From Desulfuromonadales bacterium (lineage in GTDB: Bacteria > Desulfobacterota > Desulfuromonadia > Desulfuromonadales > BM103): a stretch of 6,124 bases of DNA. The translations under genes and the position numbers were made by a program. The stretch is from assembly GCA_030614505.1 (NCBI GenBank), contig JAUWTX010000138.1, positions 1-6,124 on the forward strand, read 5' to 3'. Numbering within the stretch: the first letter of the stretch is position 1; each line of letters begins with the position of its first letter. This document shows, piece after piece, positions 5,187 to 6,124 of the stretch. The notes below the pieces were generated by a model. The model was given only the letters and a program-made list of their open reading frames with translations, made no database searches and was not told where the DNA came from.

Positions 5187-5345
5187 TCAGTCCAGCGGAT
5201 CGAAAGAATCCTTATCAGCGTAGCACAAGGGGCAAACCCAATTATCCGGCAGGTCATCGAACGCCGTGCCAGGCGGGATATCGTTCATCGAGTCACCCTG
5301 CTCCGGATCGTAGATGTAACCACAGTTAGCACAGATATACCGCAC
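5187..5345 (-). CDS. Rubredoxin
   Basis: A 52-aa rubredoxin, a cytoplasmic one-electron carrier with a single iron held by four cysteines. The knuckles are CANCGY (5-10) and CPLC (38-41), giving Cys5, Cys8, Cys38 and Cys41. The core aromatics Y3, Y10, Y12, F29, W36 and F48 and the stretches YIYDPEQGD (10-18), PPGTAFDDLPDNWVCP (24-39) and KDSF (45-48) are characteristic. It begins with GTG at 5345, preceded by AAGGAGG (5357-5351) at 5-base spacing. An oddity is Tyr42 in place of the usual glycine directly after the fourth cysteine (CPLCY instead of CPxCG). It follows metH on the same strand after 57 bases and ends 3 bases from the end of the convergent MetF-like gene. A role as electron donor to MetH reactivation or to the MetF-like protein is inference from position. 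Confidence 0.95.
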   Translation of the reverse strand: MRYICANCGYIYDPEQGDSMNDIPPGTAFDDLPDNWVCPLCYADKDSFDPLD

Positions 5346-5392
5346 GCTATCCTCCTTAACTTAAAGATTTACACTTCAATTCAAAATTCAAA

Positions 5393-5398
5393 ATTATA
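5393..5398 (-). promoter_or_regulatory. Possible -10 element for the rubredoxin gene
   Basis: A perfect TATAAT (5398-5393 on the minus strand) lies in the AT-rich 57-base gap after metH; the predicted start near 5386 would leave a leader of about 40 bases to the GTG. No convincing -35 is present at 16-18 bases, and the region is so AT-rich that the match may be chance. Co-transcription from metH is equally likely. Confidence 0.25.
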
Positions 5399-5404
5399 TT
5401 TCAC

Positions 5405-6124
5405 CTAAACCGCAAAATACTTAGCCTGCGGATGATGGGCAATAATCGCCGAGGTACTCACTTCGGGAACCATCTCCATGGTCTCGGTTAAAGTCACACC
5501 AATCGCTTCTGGTTCAAGAAGTTTGAACAACATCTTGTGGGCGTCAAGATCGGGGCAAGCCGGGTAACCGAAACCGTAACGCGAACCCTGATAGCCCTGG
5601 GTTACATAGCCGGTCATGTCGGCGGGCTTCTCCGCAGCGATACCGAGCTCGCGACGCATCACTTCATGCCAGTGCTCGGCCAGGGCATCGGTCACTTCAA
5701 CACTGAAGCCGTGTAGCATCAGGTAATCGTGATAGGCATCAGCCTCGAAGAGGCGCTTGGTTTCAGCTGCAATCCGGTCACCGATAGTAACCACGAAGAA
5801 GGCGGCAACATCTCCGCCCTCATCACGGCTGCGATAGTAATCGGCAATACAGAGATGCGGCGGCGACTGCTGACGTGGAAAATCAAAGGCCAGTACTTCA
5901 TCACCAGTTTCGACAAAAACTGTGTCACCGTCGCCGTAACAGCGGAAATAGCCGTAAGCCGCCTTCGGTTGCAGAAGACCTTCTTCCAGAACCTGACGTT
6001 TGAGCTTTTCGTAAAGCGGCAGGACCGTCGTACGGGTTAGTTCGGCATACTCTTCGGCACTGGAGCTGGATGTGCGTCGGTAGCCCCAGCGACCACGGAA
6101 CAGCGCCTGCTCGTTGACATAGGG
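5405..6124 (-). CDS. metH: Cobalamin-dependent methionine synthase, C-terminal fragment (enters from the right edge)
   Basis: The open frame from the window end to the TAG at 5407-5405 encodes the last 239 residues of MetH, and these are its AdoMet-binding activation domain. MetH moves the methyl group of 5-methyl-THF through cobalamin to homocysteine; this domain reductively remethylates cobalamin that has become oxidised to cob(II)alamin. Motifs, in fragment numbering, are PYVNEQALFRGRWGYRR (1-17), AAYGYF (55-60), FPRQ (82-85), AFFVVTIGDRIA (108-119), LHGFSVEVTDALAEHWHE (137-154), GSRYGFGYPACPD (180-192), IGVTLTETMEMVPEVSTSAI (208-227) and HPQAKYF (231-237). Arg182 and Tyr187 align with E. 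coli Arg1134 and Tyr1139, which contact AdoMet. The homocysteine, folate and cobalamin modules would lie beyond 6124. Rubredoxin follows it on the same strand. Confidence 0.95.
   Translation of the reverse strand, partial: PYVNEQALFRGRWGYRRTSSSSAEEYAELTRTTVLPLYEKLKRQVLEEGLLQPKAAYGYFRCYGDGDTVFVETGDEVLAFDFPRQQSPPHLCIADYYRSRDEGGDVAAFFVVTIGDRIAAETKRLFEADAYHDYLMLHGFSVEVTDALAEHWHEVMRRELGIAAEKPADMTGYVTQGYQGSRYGFGYPACPDLDAHKMLFKLLEPEAIGVTLTETMEMVPEVSTSAIIAHHPQAKYFAV

Noticed and set aside
5069..5329. An 86-codon plus-strand frame over the MetF-like 3' end and the rubredoxin
   Set aside because: It overlaps two genes that have clear motifs in other frames; its product is unremarkable.
5380..5395. Two tandem TTCAAAA copies in the metH-rubredoxin gap
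   Set aside because: Two copies of an AT-rich 7-mer in a short AT-rich spacer are easily explained by chance.
5729..6040. A 103-codon plus-strand frame inside metH
   Set aside because: It is opposite the conserved AdoMet-binding domain of MetH, which is unambiguous on the minus strand.

Overview
The window looks like chromosomal DNA from an anaerobic, respiring bacterium of the Desulfuromonas/Geobacter type (Desulfuromonadota). The evidence is an exported c-type cytochrome with eight CXXCH motifs, a small rubredoxin, and a cobalamin-dependent methionine synthase beside a short MetF-like reductase, in a mostly 53-65% GC background. The taxon is inferred from gene content and protein style; no marker gene is present.

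Left part (1-2305), all on the minus strand: the 5' end of recQ (cut by the window edge), a seven-helix CREST/alkaline-ceramidase-like membrane protein, a strong bidirectional terminator, and a complete aroC (chorismate synthase). aroC has a perfect TATAAT close to its start. Beyond it lie an orphan minus-strand intrinsic terminator and a second hairpin that no gene explains.

Middle (2306-3650): a plus-strand gene for a secreted eight-heme cytochrome. It is visibly more AT-rich than its neighbours and uses AGA/AGG arginine codons. It stands alone, back to back with aroC and tail to tail with the next gene, and looks like an inserted accessory gene.

Right part (3651-6124): a minus-strand L-2-haloacid dehalogenase with a complete catalytic set, divergent from a plus-strand MetF-like protein. 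A 12-bp interrupted palindrome covers the promoter zone they share. The MetF-like gene converges, 3 bases apart, on a 52-aa rubredoxin. The rubredoxin follows, 57 bases downstream and on the same strand, the 3' end of metH (cobalamin-dependent methionine synthase, activation domain). MetF-like protein, rubredoxin and MetH form a plausible one-carbon/methionine cluster in which rubredoxin could be the electron carrier; that link is inferred from position.

Every gene is tightly packed; no gene-free stretch exceeds 300 bases. I see no tRNA, rRNA, CRISPR array, insertion sequence or phage gene.
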